A stretch of 64,000 nt of DNA, from assembly GCF_019097595.1 (NCBI RefSeq), contig NC_080732.1, forward strand, positions 446,854 through 510,853. Reading direction: 5' to 3'. Below, one piece after another: positions 12,260-29,386 of the stretch. How positions within the stretch are numbered: position 1 is the stretch's first letter; each line of letters opens with the position of its first letter. The notes beneath the pieces were generated by a model. That model searched no databases. It was not told the DNA's origin and was given only the letters and a program-made list of their open reading frames with translations. Origin of the DNA: Hemibagrus wyckioides (taxonomy: Eukaryota; Chordata; Actinopteri; Siluriformes; Bagridae). The translations under genes were made by a program, and so were the position numbers.

Positions 12260-12816
12260 CATTTTTACCCTGATGCCCTCACACTCCAGTCCCAATGCAG
12301 TGTGGACTCGGATTGTTATGGCTTGGTCACTACAGTGAAATCTACACTACTGTAAATCAACACATTTTTTCTAAACCATGATTGTTTCTATAGCAACAGC
12401 AACGTGTATAGTTGATGCACTACATAATCGCTGTCAGATAAAATCAGTTTAAATGAACGCAATTAAAAATATGATCTGGTGATTTTTCTGTACAGTGATG
12501 TTTATGTAACATGTATGGAAGGAGTGTCTAGTGTCAGCGCTTTGTAACAGTCAGAAGTAGAACTGAACCCTTCTGTTTATAGCTGCTATAAGTGACAACG
12601 CTGATATTCAAATAGATAAAACAACTCGAAGTCGATAAAACATGTAGGGATGTACTGTTGAAATAACCAGCTCTTTGGAGTAACTTCATCAGTCAGGATT
12701 TTACAGTACCTGCACCACACACAGCATTTATTACTTACTAACTAACTGAGTGTGATGAGCTCACAGCAGGCGAGTCACATGCTTTAACCTCACACTAACA
12801 CATATGGTGTGTTTAT
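12260..12816. other. lrrc31-lrrc34 convergent spacer
   Basis: Short spacer between the two stop codons of convergent genes. It contains another family A repeat fragment (about 12385-12620, 'ggaaggagtgtctagtgtca'). Confidence 0.6.
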
Positions 12817-14191
12817 TTACGGGTTGTTGAGCTCAGTAAGGCTGTGGAGTGATGTGTTTAGAGTCAGAGCGGTGTTACTGGCAGCGTCTCCGTCCTCGTA
12901 GCTCGGGGTCCAGTAATAATGCCCGTGTAACCCGTTGGACACTTCGGCCAGGTGAACACGCCCGTCCACCGTGTACGGCGTCATGTCCGTGTGCCGTTCT
13001 GACAGACGGCCCGATGACATGAGCTGTGAGAACGCCTGAGTGTGAGAGGACAAGAATGAACACGGTGTTCGTTATCCACACAAAAAATGTCATCTATGCA
13101 AAAGATTTCCTATCTAACTCTATTATTTATCTTACAGAGGTTACAGAGGTTATTGTGCTGATGCTGAAAAATTTAGGCTGTGTTTAAAAAAATCAAGAGA
13201 AAATGAAGATGTAAATGAAGACTAACCTGATGGGTGATGTGTCCAAATTAGCATATTTACACATATTCATGAACTCTAATATCTAAAGATGTAGAGATGT
13301 TCCACTGCTTTTTTTAGTTTTAAGACTTTAAGACAAGGTGAAATGTGTAAGACTTGACATGATCCTTACTCATGTGATGAAATGACAGGATTTTTAAGTG
13401 TCAGTGTGTATAGAAGAGCTGCAGTAATGATCTCACCACACACGCCGGCTCCTCCAGTCTGTTCCCCCAGATGTAAATGTGTGTCAGATGAGGATTAGTG
13501 TTGACGGCTTTGCTGAGAGAAAGCAGGCCGACGGTGGACACGTTGTTGCTCTGGATGGAGAGACTGATGGAGGAAGACAAAGTGAATAAAATGCATGCAG
13601 TAATTACAAAAAAGTCAGAGCTGGAGACAGGAAGTGACACTGACGCTGTGAGTTTGGTGTGTTTAAGCATGATGGCGTCACTCAGACACACTGCGCCGTC
13701 ATCCTCGATACGATTGAAAGACAGGTCCAGAATCTTCAGTGTGTTGTTTTGTTTCAGGAGTCCAGCCAGCTGTCTTGCACCGTCCCTCGTTATCCTATTG
13801 CTGTGCGAGTAGAAATGCACAAGTTTGGTCTGGACTTTTCAGTTCATGTTATAGACACGCCCCTCGACTCTGTCTCCATCTTTACAACTCACAAACAACC
13901 ATTGCTGACTTCAGTGAAGAAGAGCAACGTCACTGAATACTAATTTTGTTTAGCTGCAAAAAATGTGGAATGACACTGAATAAATAAAACTAATAATCAT
14001 CTGGAGGTTTAGCGCAGTTCCTTATGAACAGGTAACTATAACGAGATCGTTATTATTACAAGCTGATAAATCAACAATCCAGGTATTGCTTTATCAGTTT
14101 ATTAGTATATGACATTTTATATACACCACTTTAACTTTATTCATAACTGAATGACTAGAACGAGAAGATGGGTGTGGCTGAGAGGCACAAA

Positions 14192-14228
<37 letters not shown>

Positions 14229-17200
14229 CCAGCGCAAGTCGAGGTAACACAGGCTGTGGTTGGATATTAATGCCTCACACAGTCTCTGAAGTCCCCAGTC
14301 TGTCATGCCATGTTTGCCCATGTGAAGTTCCTTCAAACTGTGATTGACCTCTAGCATGCGAGCTGTGTGCACTGTAGTCTCCTCCTGTAACATTCACCAA
14401 AAACTGCACTTAATCCTCTCATACACACAGAAACATCAGCTGCTGTGTTCACGCCACACACCCAAGTGTTCACATCTGCGTTTTCTCTGAAGCCTTTCAA
14501 GTTTTTTTTAAATGTAGCATATATATGTGACGGTCATAATGCGCCCCCTGGTGGTGACTTATAACGTGTTTAAATTTTATACTCAATACAGTGGTACCTC
14601 TGTGTTCGACCTTAATTCGTTCCAAAAGTCTTGTTGAATGCCGAATTATTTTTCCCCATAGGAAATAATGTAAAACGAATTAATCTGTTTCAACTTGATG
14701 GTTGATCTCACAACGTTCCTCTCGGCAACACTGATGCCTGATTTCCCCTTTTGCGGAGACATGGCTACTGAAATTATACCACAAAAGATAGTGTGGGGTT
14801 CTAACACAAGCACTCACAGATGATGCTTTCAGAAGAGATGACCCGCGTAAACTGCTTTATCTCTGTTGTCTACACCAGGGTACGCTGCATGGAAAGCGTG
14901 TATGGCATGGGCGTTGCTAGGCCATTTTTAGGGGGGCTTTAACATTTCTATTCAGCCCCCCCTAAAAATTCTGTGATTCTCCATAAACTCTACACAAATT
15001 GGTGATCTCCTCAGTCCCCTTTAAACTTCATATGAAAACGGCGGCAGACTTTGGCTCCTCCCCGTCTTTCAGCGCGTTCTTCAATCCACAGACCGCGGCG
15101 TCGCAGAGCGAGGATCAGAGGACAAGTGTGTGTGTGTGTGTGTGTGTGTGTGAGATCAGGAATCAGTGACTCGTATTTGTCTTGTTCAGTACTCAAATGT
15201 TATACACATCTATGCAATACAGAGGGATGCTATAATAAGTTTACCATCCTACCCTGTTAATCAAACCTTTTACTATTATAACCTCATTGGGGGCTGAGCC
15301 CCCCTTAAATGAAAATTCGTTATTCGATATTTGTTGCAATCCTGTATGAAACAAGAACCGGTATTCCTGACGGTCGAGTCGTACACCGAGGTCAAACTGA
15401 CTTGAAAATTCGAATTGAATACCAAAAATTCGAACACGGGTGGTCGAGGACCGAGGTACCACTGTATTAACCTCTTTAGTCTCAAGTCATAAGAACCGTC
15501 TTTGCTAAGAGGTTATAACTCAGTTCTGCTGCTAACATCTGTTACTAAAATATGCAGTAATATATAAATATTTACACTTTAATGCATTTTAATCTTTAGC
15601 CTTAACAATGTGCTCAAAAATGTATTCGTATCCGTCATGCTGAGAATTCACTTTGACTCATAATACTTCAATCATAGAGGCTAAAGTTCAAGTTCAGTCT
15701 GAAACTATTTAAATTTCTGACCTGGTGTCTAAGCCATGTGACTCAAGACCACACCCAGGGTGTTACCTGCAGACTGAAGAGGAGGGGACGACTGACGTTG
15801 ACTGAGACGAGGCTTCTGTTGTTGGTAAGAACGATTGCAAATGTGATCAGACTCTGAGTGTCCTGTAGTGTCAAATAAAATATAAACAAAAATGCATGTA
15901 ATGAGTAAAGGGTTAAACATCTCAAGTGTAACCGGAGCCTTATATTTTTATAAGCCTCCTGTTATGTTTGTTTTATAAAATCCTCAGCTCTACTCACAGC
16001 CTAGGCATGTCGAAGATTCTACAGTAGTATTTAAAATGTTTTCTCTTTACAAGATGTATGAATACACAGTATATTTATACAACATTATATCTGGCATCTC
16101 TCACATTTCTGACTGCCTGAATATTAATTCCAGACATTACAGAGCCAGGTTTCTCCACATTACCAGGTCACAGTCTGACATATCCAGCTCTTCTAAAGTG
16201 CTGTTGATTTGCAGCATGCTGGCGAAGTGCATGGCACCTTTGTTCCCCATCTTATTTCCCGTCATTCTCAATCTCTTCAGGGTTATGTTGTGCTGTAACG
16301 AACACATCAGTCAATTAATCAAACCTCCATAAAGCACCAAAACCAAAGGCAGAGTTTCGATACACGATGATATAATCTTCCCAAATTCTCATTCCTATCT
16401 CAGTCCTTTCCCACAGCTGTGTAGAATACTGGTCTGTGATTGGTGAGATCTGACAGTAGGACAGGTTTATACTAATGCACTCCAAATCTTATGGTTTCTA
16501 TAGCAACACTCATTCACAGAGACTCGTCCAGCTCCACGTGTGCAAATTGTTGATATGGTGAAAGTTTCTGAATGGAGGTGGTTATGTAATGTGTGGAAGG
16601 AGTCTCCAGTGTCAGTGCTGTGGAACAGTCAGAGGTAAAGCTGTAACTTTCACTTACATCCTCACTACAGAGGAGCTGACGGTTTCTCCTTTATGTGATC
16701 TGGATATTTTAGTCTTATCATCTTCACTGTAAGTGTGAACAGGAACTGCTTTCACTGATGTTCCACAATATTACTGTAACTATAAATAGATGAATGTGTT
16801 GTACTTTACTAAATACAATAATGTTAATATTTGGCAAACGGGTATGTTACAGTGGACAATAATAAACCTGTAACCGTGCTGGTTTCAGTAACCTGTCCAT
16901 CACACACCCTGTCACTCAGCAGGGACAATACAACCCTTAACAACAGATCCTTTAACATGAACTAGAAAGATCTTACATGCAAACTTTTGGCAATTCTCTC
17001 TGCACCTTCAGCTTCAATGTGGTTGCACATCAGATCGATCTCCTGCAGAGCCACGTTCTCCTGAAAGAGTTCAGATCAGATCTCAATGCTTTAAACTGAA
17101 TTTTTTTTTTTTTTGGGTGGGTGGGGGGATATTTTGTTTAGATATGTAAAATACCTGGATCAGATCTGCAAGATGAGCTGCTCCTTCATCCGAGATCCTG

Positions 17201-17943
17201 TTGTAGCTCAGGTCTAAAGCTGAACAGCAGGAAAAATCAGTTACACTGAAGAAACTACCAGTCATCATCTTTATTTATGTGGTGTGTGGTAGCTTAAATT
17301 GCTGCAACCGAATGACCAAGAATAAAACATTAAACAAAAGATCGAGTACAACCTAAATGTAAATGAAATAGAACATAAACAAATACCTTCAGTTAAACGG
17401 TCAATGAAAATGTTACGTCACAATGTCTGTAAATAACTTTAAGATGATTGTACTGAGTGTTGAACTGAGACTCACCTCTGAGGTGTAGATGATTCCGGAG
17501 TGTTTTAGACAAGGCTTTAACATCTTCATCCGTTAACCTGCTGGTTTCCTCCACTCGGTTGTTGCCCCTCAGTCCGAGAGACACATCTCTGAGGGGGAAA
17601 AGCTGTCAGATTATCATCCTACTTTCATATCATCCGTTATAACGAGAGAAAACCGAGTGTGATGAACAAACCTGATGCACTTCTCCGTGTCTTTCAGCTC
17701 TTGAGAAATGTATTTATTCGGAGACAGTTGAAGATCTGAGCAGATTGACGAATAAAGTTCATTTAGACTCTCCATGCTAATGACGCCACGGAAGTCACTG
17801 AGGTAAAACGCGCCACTTTGGTTGTTGTGTGTTCCCATAGCAACAGGACTGCCTCGCGCGAGCTCCACAAACGACGCCCTCCCGAAGTTGTTTCTCACGT
17901 TTAAAACGTTTACACCTCCGACAAAGTGATAGAGATTAAGCAT
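12817..17943 (-). CDS. lrrc34: Leucine-rich repeat-containing protein 34
   Basis: Ten exons on the minus strand: 17943-17672, 17588-17476, 17219-17155, 17060-16977, 16292-16164, 15853-15767, 14384-14230, 13800-13645, 13563-13437 and 13035-12817 (stop), about 468 residues. LRRs carry LDLSYNRISDEGA, LRMTGNKMGNKG and LDLSFNRIEDDGA. The tail VDGRVHLAEVSNGLHGHYYW is the diagnostic LRRC34 C-terminus. Human LRRC34 is a nucleolar/germ-cell LRR protein tied to pluripotency and ribosome biogenesis. The splice between exons 8 and 9 was chosen so that the junction gives KLTALSIQSNN, matching human SLKALSVVSNN. Translation could also begin at a downstream Met (MGTHN or MESLNELY). The gene faces lrrc31 tail to tail, as neighbours do in human 3q26.2. 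Confidence 0.92.
14193..14222. repeat. (TG)n microsatellite
   Basis: Pure TG run directly next to the lrrc34 exon 7 donor. Confidence 0.9.
14588..15467. mobile_element. TIR element (MITE-like) with internal insertion
   Basis: The left end cagtggtacctctgtgttcg and the right end, read in reverse complement as cagtggtacctcggtcctcg, form terminal inverted repeats flanked by TA on each side, as for a TA-targeting DNA transposon. The middle (about 14900-15320) differs in character, has G/C runs (ggggggct, agcccccc) and a GT tract at 15127-15151, and looks like a nested insertion. No transposase frame is present. It sits in an lrrc34 intron. Confidence 0.7.
16430..16680. repeat. Dispersed fish repeat fragment (family A)
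   Basis: Contains 'ggaaggagtctccagtgtca' and 'tggaacagtcagag', matching 12500-12565 and 27850-27900. It lies in an lrrc34 intron. Confidence 0.55.
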
Positions 17944-19006
17944 TAAGCATAAACTAAACTAACAAACAAAAACAGACAACTCCAAAATCTGTTTACTGTC
18001 TCGCTTTTACTCTTTTACCAATCATGAATTAACTCTCCAAACATTTCCCGCAGAGGTGTCGGGAATTCTGAGGGAATGAGCATGTGGGCGGGAATCATCC
18101 TCTTGGTTAGCACTTAGCATCTTTTCAGGATGGAGTTTTCCCCTAATTCTTCTCAGATTTTAACTAATTTCACCTCATTGAACATGGTTAAAGGTTACCC
18201 TGCATTATATTAACTACAATTATTTAACAAAACCTTTAAACTGAACAACTGTGGTGTGTAATGACCACAACAGAATATTTATTGATTGCTTGGAGGCTCA
18301 TTAGCATAGCATAGCTTTGGTACAGACCAGTACTGCATGATGGAGGTTGAGGTACTGACCAATGTCAGAAATGGAGCAGTAATTTCTCTTAATCTCTTTG
18401 TGTAAAAATGAATTTTATCAGTAGAAGTGATTATCATTTTCATTTTGAGGTAACGAGGCTGAAATAGCTCGTCATAAAAATGTCAGATATTAACAAACCT
18501 GTCCACATCAAAAAGGAAATTTAATTTGTCAAAACATAGGTTTTTGTTTTAAGAGTCAGTGTTGTTTTTAAAAATCCACAGACTTTATGAAAAATAACAC
18601 CAAGCCAGACAATTGATCATTTGTCATGTTTTTTCCCCCAAAAACAAAAAACAAAAAATTAGTAGCAATATCACACAATATCAGGTTAAGAGCAAAACTC
18701 AAGCGTTCCTCCATTCTGCTTTTATGCAAAAAGCGACTGTTTAATCCATACAATTATAAAATGACACTGAGCAGAAGAACAGCACTGTTGACATGATCGT
18801 CTGATCAATTCTTTAAATCTTTTTTTTTTCCAGATACTTAAAGCTTAAATAAAAAAAAAAAAACTACCTAAAAAGGACATCCTGGTGCAGCAGTCTCTGA
18901 AACACACTGAAGATTGTCTCCATCTTACAAAGACTAGAACCACTCTAAAACTAATCTGTACTGCAACAGATACACTGTGGAGGCCAGATGTTCTCCAGAT
19001 GTGATC
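17944..19006. other. lrrc34-mynn spacer with lrrc34 promoter and mynn 3' UTR
   Basis: Both genes are on the minus strand, so this holds the lrrc34 promoter (just above 17943) and the mynn 3' UTR (just below 19007). It is AT-rich with no coding exon; a run of A lies near 18850. I see no recognisable repeat beyond simple tracts. Confidence 0.5.
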
Positions 19007-22888
<3,882 letters not shown>

Positions 22889-24589
22889 GGTGTGGAACAC
22901 GACGGATCTCCAGGGGAGAAAACAAGAAAGATTAAAACATGTAGTGAATATTCAGCTGTCAGAATGTCTGCTTCCCGGAAAAATTAGAGAAGAAACCATT
23001 TATTAGAAACAATTCTCACATCCTTTTGTGCACAAATAACATAATTTTATCCTGGTACACATTACTGGTAACCTGAATTTCAGAGGATTTTTCCTTTTGT
23101 GCTTTTCCACACAGAACGAATGAATCATGTGAATCAAATGAATGAATCATAATGAGTCAGGATGTAAATCATTGTAGTTTTTAAGGCATTTGGACTAAAA
23201 TGCCTTCGGTATGTTACAAAATAAAGCCAAAACGCTGAAGGACGGAATATATCTGATGGAAATTCAACATTTAGTTGTTGTATCTCTTTATTGTGCTCAC
23301 CTTGACATTATAAACAATATATAACCGCATTATAACATTACACTCCATTAAAATGAAGCTCTACAGCAGATTCGTACAAGGACTCGGTGCTGTGATAAAA
23401 ACTGCCAAAACGTCACCAGCGTTATCACTTTAATCCCGCTTTACACCGTATTTAAAAGATTCGCGTCTTTATGTTCACATGAGGTAATAAATAATTTGCT
23501 AGCTAGCGAACTTTCACAGCTCTGACAGCAGAGCGACTCTGAATAAAAATAAAAGTTCCCGCCGTTTAAAAGTTGCTAGCTAACGTTAACTTCTTTGCTA
23601 ACGCGCGAGGATTAGCCACCGACTAGGCCTCACGTGAGATTCAAATATTTTCAATAAATCTATTTTTAATTTGTAGTCTTTATACTAAAACAAACAAGTT
23701 ATTCCTACATGATCTGTGGAAAGAATGGTACAAGTTTTGACATTCAAAACAAAGGGCTCTTATTTCGAAAACGGCTCAATCCGGTGCAGCGCGAGCTGCG
23801 GCTCGTGGATTTTACCTCAAAACAGCCTGAAGGCAGATTAAACCGCAGAATAAATATAGAAATGATTCTAGAATAAAACACTAATATTTGAAATATTTTC
23901 ATGTGGAATATGTAGACCTTACATTTATGCAAGCGTAGATTAAAACCCTTCGCTATGGTCGGCCATTTTTAGGCTAGTCCAGCAGGCGCTATAACATGAC
24001 GTAATATCCGGGTCGAAGCTCCTGATTTTTTAAGCAGGTTCCTGGTTCCTCCTGCAGGTGGCGCCAGAGAGACTGAGGCGCATTTCATGAAGATACTAGT
24101 GAAGATGTGAAAAAGTTTTTACCCCCTGGGGTTCTTCAAAGAACTGCTTTCTCAAAATCTGTTGTAAAAATGAGTAAAGAATAATCATTCACACACTTCT
24201 GCAGGTTCACATTTATCCTTTTCCCCAACTGGTAGAGTATGACATAAATGTTTTTCTTTTCAGAGAATCTTTACAGTGGAAAAAAATCAAACATCAAAAG
24301 AGTAGAATTTTCTTTTTATTAATAAATTAAAGGTCTTTACACATTTGGTGTATTATCATGTCGAATGCTTATCGAATGATTTAACATGAAAACTAAAAGG
24401 GTTTTATTTGAGACTGGAGCAGTTTTAGTAAAAAGTCAATCAGGTGAGAATGAGGAAAACAAACAAACTAAATCTCACAAAGTTGGAGAAGTTATATTTA
24501 ATTGTTTAAGGGGAACACTCTTACATTATCAGAGTGTGGAAAAAGAACAGCTGTAATATGAACAGAAGTCTTGAGAGAGGCGTTTGTGT
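22889..24589. other. mynn 5' region and downstream end of the KASH-like gene
   Basis: A probable 5' noncoding exon of mynn runs leftward from about 23990 to a donor at 23923 (cataaat|gtaagg on the minus strand). It overlaps a YY1-like aaaatggccg motif whose ATG opens a short upstream ORF (MADHSEGF). From 24000 to 24589 is the 3' UTR side of the next minus-strand gene. No other exon is seen. Confidence 0.45.
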
Positions 24590-27500
24590 TTAAACAGGAG
24601 GAAGGCCGGTGTGATGTACTCGAGAGTAGGGTTGGATCAGAAGACGGACGGTGTCCAGTAGGTCCGCGAGCACGGTGGGACCCAACGCTCCAAACACACC
24701 CAGCACACTGAAACACAGCGCCACGGCAGCACAGACTCCTGTCCCTATAGATCTCACACAGCTGTGTGTCACAGTTTTAATAAATAAAGAGCAGAATATC
24801 GTTAGTCTGCACATGGTGTACCAAAAACAAGATACTAAGATAAATATAACTCACCTTTTTGAGATGTAAAGTGCTGCATGCTCCTCCAGAGTCTCTGCAT
24901 TTTCTTCCTCCTCTTTCTGTTCCTCCTCAGGGTTCATCTATTTCATCAGCAGAATATTAAGTAAGAAATAATCCACTAGGTGTGGTGGTGTGAGGTGGAG
25001 TTACAGTTACACAGCACCTGAAATGTTTAGTCCTCTTACAGCGCAGTGAAATAGCCATCGATTTTTTTTCTTTCCAATTCAATTTATTTGTACAACACCT
25101 TTAACACTGGACATTGTCTCAAAGCAGCTTTACAGAAATACAGAAACATATTAAAAAATGATAAAGTTTAAAGTTACTATTTTATCCCTAATGAGAAGCC
25201 TGAGGAGACGGCGGTGAGGAAAAACGGTGAGATGATCTGAGGAAGAAACCTTGAGAGGAACCTCATCCTCATCTGAGAGACACTGGACAGGAAATAATAG
25301 AAATATTGATAATGTGCTTTCTACAACAGGAACTAGTAGGTTAGTGTAGTTTCTGAGGTCATTACAGACTCAGTGCTAGTCCTTCCTGCTGACAGCTGAC
25401 CGATGCAATGGCAGTTCAGAGACAGTGTGATAGTCTCCAAGTGGTTTTATCCACAGCAGTCTCCTGGGTCACAGGCTGTCCACTCATATCTATCCCCAGC
25501 AGTGACCACCACCAAGCCACGAGACATTTACAGTTACGTTTAATGTTCTTTTTTCATTTAATGTTAATAAACACCCATGAAAAAAGTAAAGCAGCTATAA
25601 ACCTTCGTTCCTTCACCAGACTCTCATTTTCCTCTCTCTCTTACTATACAAACCATAAAATAAACCATACAAACGATCATGAGTCTGAGCCACTGCATTG
25701 AGGACGCACTGGTCAGCAGTGAGTTAGTGATCATCAGAACCCTACCTGATCCTCAGACAGAATTCTGAGCTCTTCCCTGAGTGAAACAGCTTGCTCAGGA
25801 GCGAGTGCCAGTGTCATATCCACCTTCATAAAGCTCCCTTCACCGCTACTGTTAAATACATATTTTAAAAAAAACGTGGATTTACTAAGACGTGGCATCT
25901 TGCATGTAATGAGAGAATAATTCTGAGAATGTACATACACTAAAGCCAAAGCCAACTGTTCTTCTAAATCCTTTAGCTTCTCCTTCATGACCTAGATAAT
26001 AAAACACACCTTTTAATATTTTTACAGTAGTACAAAAAAAATCTATCACCATGAATGATCACAGCAGTGTACCTGGTTAATGGTGATGTATTCTGACACT
26101 GAGTCTTTCAGTTGTTCGATGACAAAATCCCTCTGAGAGAAAATGATCAGGATTATTCTACACCTTAAAGTTATAATCTAATCTCTGACTATTAACACAG
26201 AGCCTGTTTACTCCGAAACTGAATTAAGGCGTAAAGTCAGCTCTTAAACACTATCATTCAACATGAAACACCTCCAATTAAAGTGTGTGTTAAATGTGTT
26301 CAAGCATTTCAGAGATGGAACTACTTTCTCAGAGGGAAGGACCTGGGATTCATGTGTGTCTGATGGTGTATGGATTCCACAAAACCTTCAGGAAAGTGTA
26401 AAGGAACTGGAACTACTTTTTATCTCCATGACTCCAGTGTTGGGAAACTGGATAAGATCAGATTTGGAAGTTTTCCTGACGCATTAGTCTCACACTCACA
26501 TGTTTATAGATTAGAATTTGTGTTTTCTCGTTTCGTAGTCTGAACAGTTAATGACACAACAGCTGCTTTTAGATTTCTATTATCAGTGATTTCCTTTAAC
26601 AGGTTATCTGTTCTCTGCGGTGAAGGAAAACGTGAATAAATTCATGTTTCTCACAAGCAGCTGAAAGACAGTTTAACTACATTAAAGTCTGCACTGCTTA
26701 TTTTACACTGAACTGAAATCACTGTAAATTATTTTTGGTACCTGATGTATGAGTTCATCTTTCTGTTCCAGATGAAGCCTGTTCTCCTCTAGCTGTTGCT
26801 GAAACATAAAACATATAAACTGATTGGTTAAATACGTAATAAAGTGTGTGTAACACGGTGTGTGTATTGAGTAATGACAATGCTGGGGTGGTGTGATGAA
26901 GCTGAAGTGATGAAGCATGTGCCCACATGTTTTATTCCTCTTATACCACAACTCATTTATTAATGATTACAATCTTTTTTACAAAATTAAAGTATGTTTC
27001 AAACATTATTTTAAAAAAAATCCATTTATAGTTACATTTAATGTTGTGGAAGAACCACAAAACAAGTTATCACAAGTTACTCAAGCAGTCATGTTACAGA
27101 GAACCGTTACAGCGTAAATCCTGAAGATGTCTGATGAAGTTTCAGCTTCACCTCTGACCCTTACAAAGCACTGTATATATATATTTAAAACCCAAATATA
27201 TCACCTGTAAAGCTCTTAGGACACAGCTGAGATTGGAGAGCTCCTTCTCCTGCTGCTCTCTCTTCAGGATGAAACTGGACGTCTGTAAGAAAAGTGCACG
27301 ATCACGTTAATTTAACCAATCAAATAAAACCGATAAGAAAGAGAGAAAGGGCTCTGACCTGCACATACCTCGCAGGTAAGTGTTTCTATCTGCTGTCTGA
27401 GTGTTTCGTTTTCCTTCGCCTGTCACAAGTTCACAACAATATACTGTGATTTGTAGAACAGACGGTCACTAAAGCACAAAGCTGAGTGAGAAATTCACAG

Positions 27501-28267
27501 GTCAAATTCTATCCTCTGTACGCACAAGTTCTTTGCGGCTGGCCTCGACGGCGTCACAGATCTGATCTTTCTCTGCCTTCGCAGCTTGAATGTCCTCCAG
27601 TTCATTCAGAAGAGGCTGGACGTTCCGAATTGACCGCTTCATGCTTCACAAACACACATTTGAATGTTAGTATCTAGCAGGAAAAGTCTGAATGAAACCT
27701 ATTACTATTGCTACGGGATAAGGGCAGCTTATCCAGGAATTTTAATAGCTTCTGGTTCCTTAAGTGCTATATAACAGCTGAAACAATTTCTTAATTGTGA
27801 TTGGTCAGAAGGTGTTTATTAAAATTCTATAACAGCAGCTATAACAGACAGTAGTGCAGGAGTCTCCAGAGTCAGCGCTTTGTTAGAATCAGAACTAAAA
27901 CTGACAACATGCTGTGAGATGAAGCGTGTCTGGCTATAGACTACACCATGTCTGTGATGTCTGCTACCTTCTGATTTGGTTCTTCAGGTCGTTGTTCTCG
28001 GTCCTGAGAAGCATGTTGCTGTCCTCCGTCATCTCCACCACTTTCTGCAGGTCAGTGTATAAGGTCCTCAAGCAGCTGTTGGAGTGAAGGAGCTTGGCTT
28101 TATCCGGATCCTCATAGGAATCCCTGTGCAGAAATAAATACGTTACACAAGGGAGAAATCTGTTTCCTTTAGTGTCTTTTATAACTAAATCAGAATATTA
28201 TGCACACTCACTCATCCTGCTGTCCCTCTGGAGTGTAGAGAGAGTCAAACTCCTCCACAACCTGCAT
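24590..28267 (-). CDS. Coiled-coil, tail-anchored protein, KASH5/LRMP-like
   Basis: Eleven exons: 28267-28212, 28123-27968, 27643-27526, 27419-27369, 27282-27205, 26798-26742, 26132-26073, 25991-25939, 25848-25746, 24937-24855 and 24761-24590 (stop), about 328 residues. Residues from about 30 to 230 are coiled coil (TENNDLKNQI, KENETLRQQI, LKDLEEQL). An acidic stretch (EEEQKEEEEN) follows, then one C-terminal hydrophobic segment (GVCAAVALCFSVLGVFG) and a lumenal tail ending PYSRVHHTGLPPV. A single C-terminal anchor with a tail ending PP-X is the hallmark of KASH proteins, which bind SUN proteins across the nuclear envelope. The stretch ELIHQRDFVIEQL resembles human KASH5 (HLICQRD). No EF-hand like that of KASH5 is found, so the LRMP/IRAG2 branch is equally possible. 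Phase agrees at every junction. Confidence 0.72.
25070..25360. repeat. SINE-like dispersed repeat
   Basis: Begins 'attcaatttatttgtacaac' and continues 'cattgtctcaaagcagcttt', a tail shared in reverse orientation by 28605-28662. It is in the last intron of the KASH-like gene. Confidence 0.6.
26860..27180. repeat. Dispersed fish repeat fragment (family A)
   Basis: Contains 'ttattcctcttataccaca', 'agttacatttaatgttgtgg' and 'gatgtctgatgaagtttcag'. It is one of the longer copies here. Confidence 0.6.
27740..27920. repeat. Dispersed fish repeat fragment (family A)
   Basis: Contains 'gattggtcagaaggtgttta' and 'aggagtctccagagtcagcg', matching other copies in inverse orientation. Confidence 0.5.
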
Positions 28268-29386
28268 CTTCTAACACCTCAACATCTTAACAAACATTAC
28301 ACCAAGATTTAGTGGTGTTTAAGTAGTACACGCTTCAGTATTTCACATCAGAATGAATACCTTCAGTATCGTGCACACTTCAGTCTAATGAAGGGGAAAA
28401 ATAGTTCTTAAAAGTACTTTATAGTTATTTGTGTTCACTTTTCTCGGCTAATTCAGTTTAGCTAGCTAGCTTGTGCGCTAACGCTCTCGACGACAGACTC
28501 GTTAAAGCACATTTCGTAAAGTTTCCCTGAACGATTAAATAGGAAAGAAACCTATAACTACGGAAATTTAAAGTCTCTGCTAACCAAACATTGTTTGTAA
28601 AGCTGCTTTGAGACAATGCTCTTTGTTAAAAGCGCTATACAAATAAAATTGAATTGAATTGTTTAGTTTATTTTTCTCATGTCTTACCGTCTTGTTTACT
28701 TGGTGACTGTAACGGACAAGCGCTAATATGAACGGCTCGCGCTTTTTCCTGTTATCATCACGAGGGAATCATTTCGAACGAGTCTTTAATAATGTATACT
28801 CTTCTGAATCACCTGTCTAAATGATTAGACCAGTTATCGTTATCTCTTTCAAAATCAACCAATAACATATAATTTTGTGTTATAACACGGCCACGTAAGT
28901 CTGTACAAATCAGTAAATGGGTTGTACTGAACTAAATGACTCGAGTGAAAAAAGAATCATTTTCCACGAGTCAACTTCACGATCTCCTCAGTTGTGAATC
29001 AGTTTCCTTACATTCAGTCTGTTAATTTGATTAATTTGATATCAATTCTATTTTTTATACCGAATATGCACTTTAGATGAAGTTTCCACTTCACATTTTG
29101 CAGATTATTTCTTTTAAAATAATGTGGAAATGAGGTAAAAATGCAGGATGTAGAATTTCTACTTCTCAGAATGGGACATATGAGTCTCAGTAGGAGTTTC
29201 CTGCTTAACAATAAATGTAATTGAATTCAAGTGAATTAAATAACATTCCCCAGATCATCAGAGCACAACAGTTATTGTTTAACAGCACAATAGGAAGCTG
29301 TACACCAGTCTGAGACCACATGACCACATGCATTATAACTGCTAACGATGCGTCTCACCGGCTCACAGACAGACACAGTGTCCACC
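28268..29386. other. Divergent spacer between KASH-like gene and apod
   Basis: Holds the 5' sides of two divergent genes. A short inverted copy of the SINE-like tail lies at 28605-28662 ('gcgctatacaaataaaattg'). No exon is evident. An ATG at 29348 is in frame with apod but the 29387 ATG is preferred. Confidence 0.5.
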
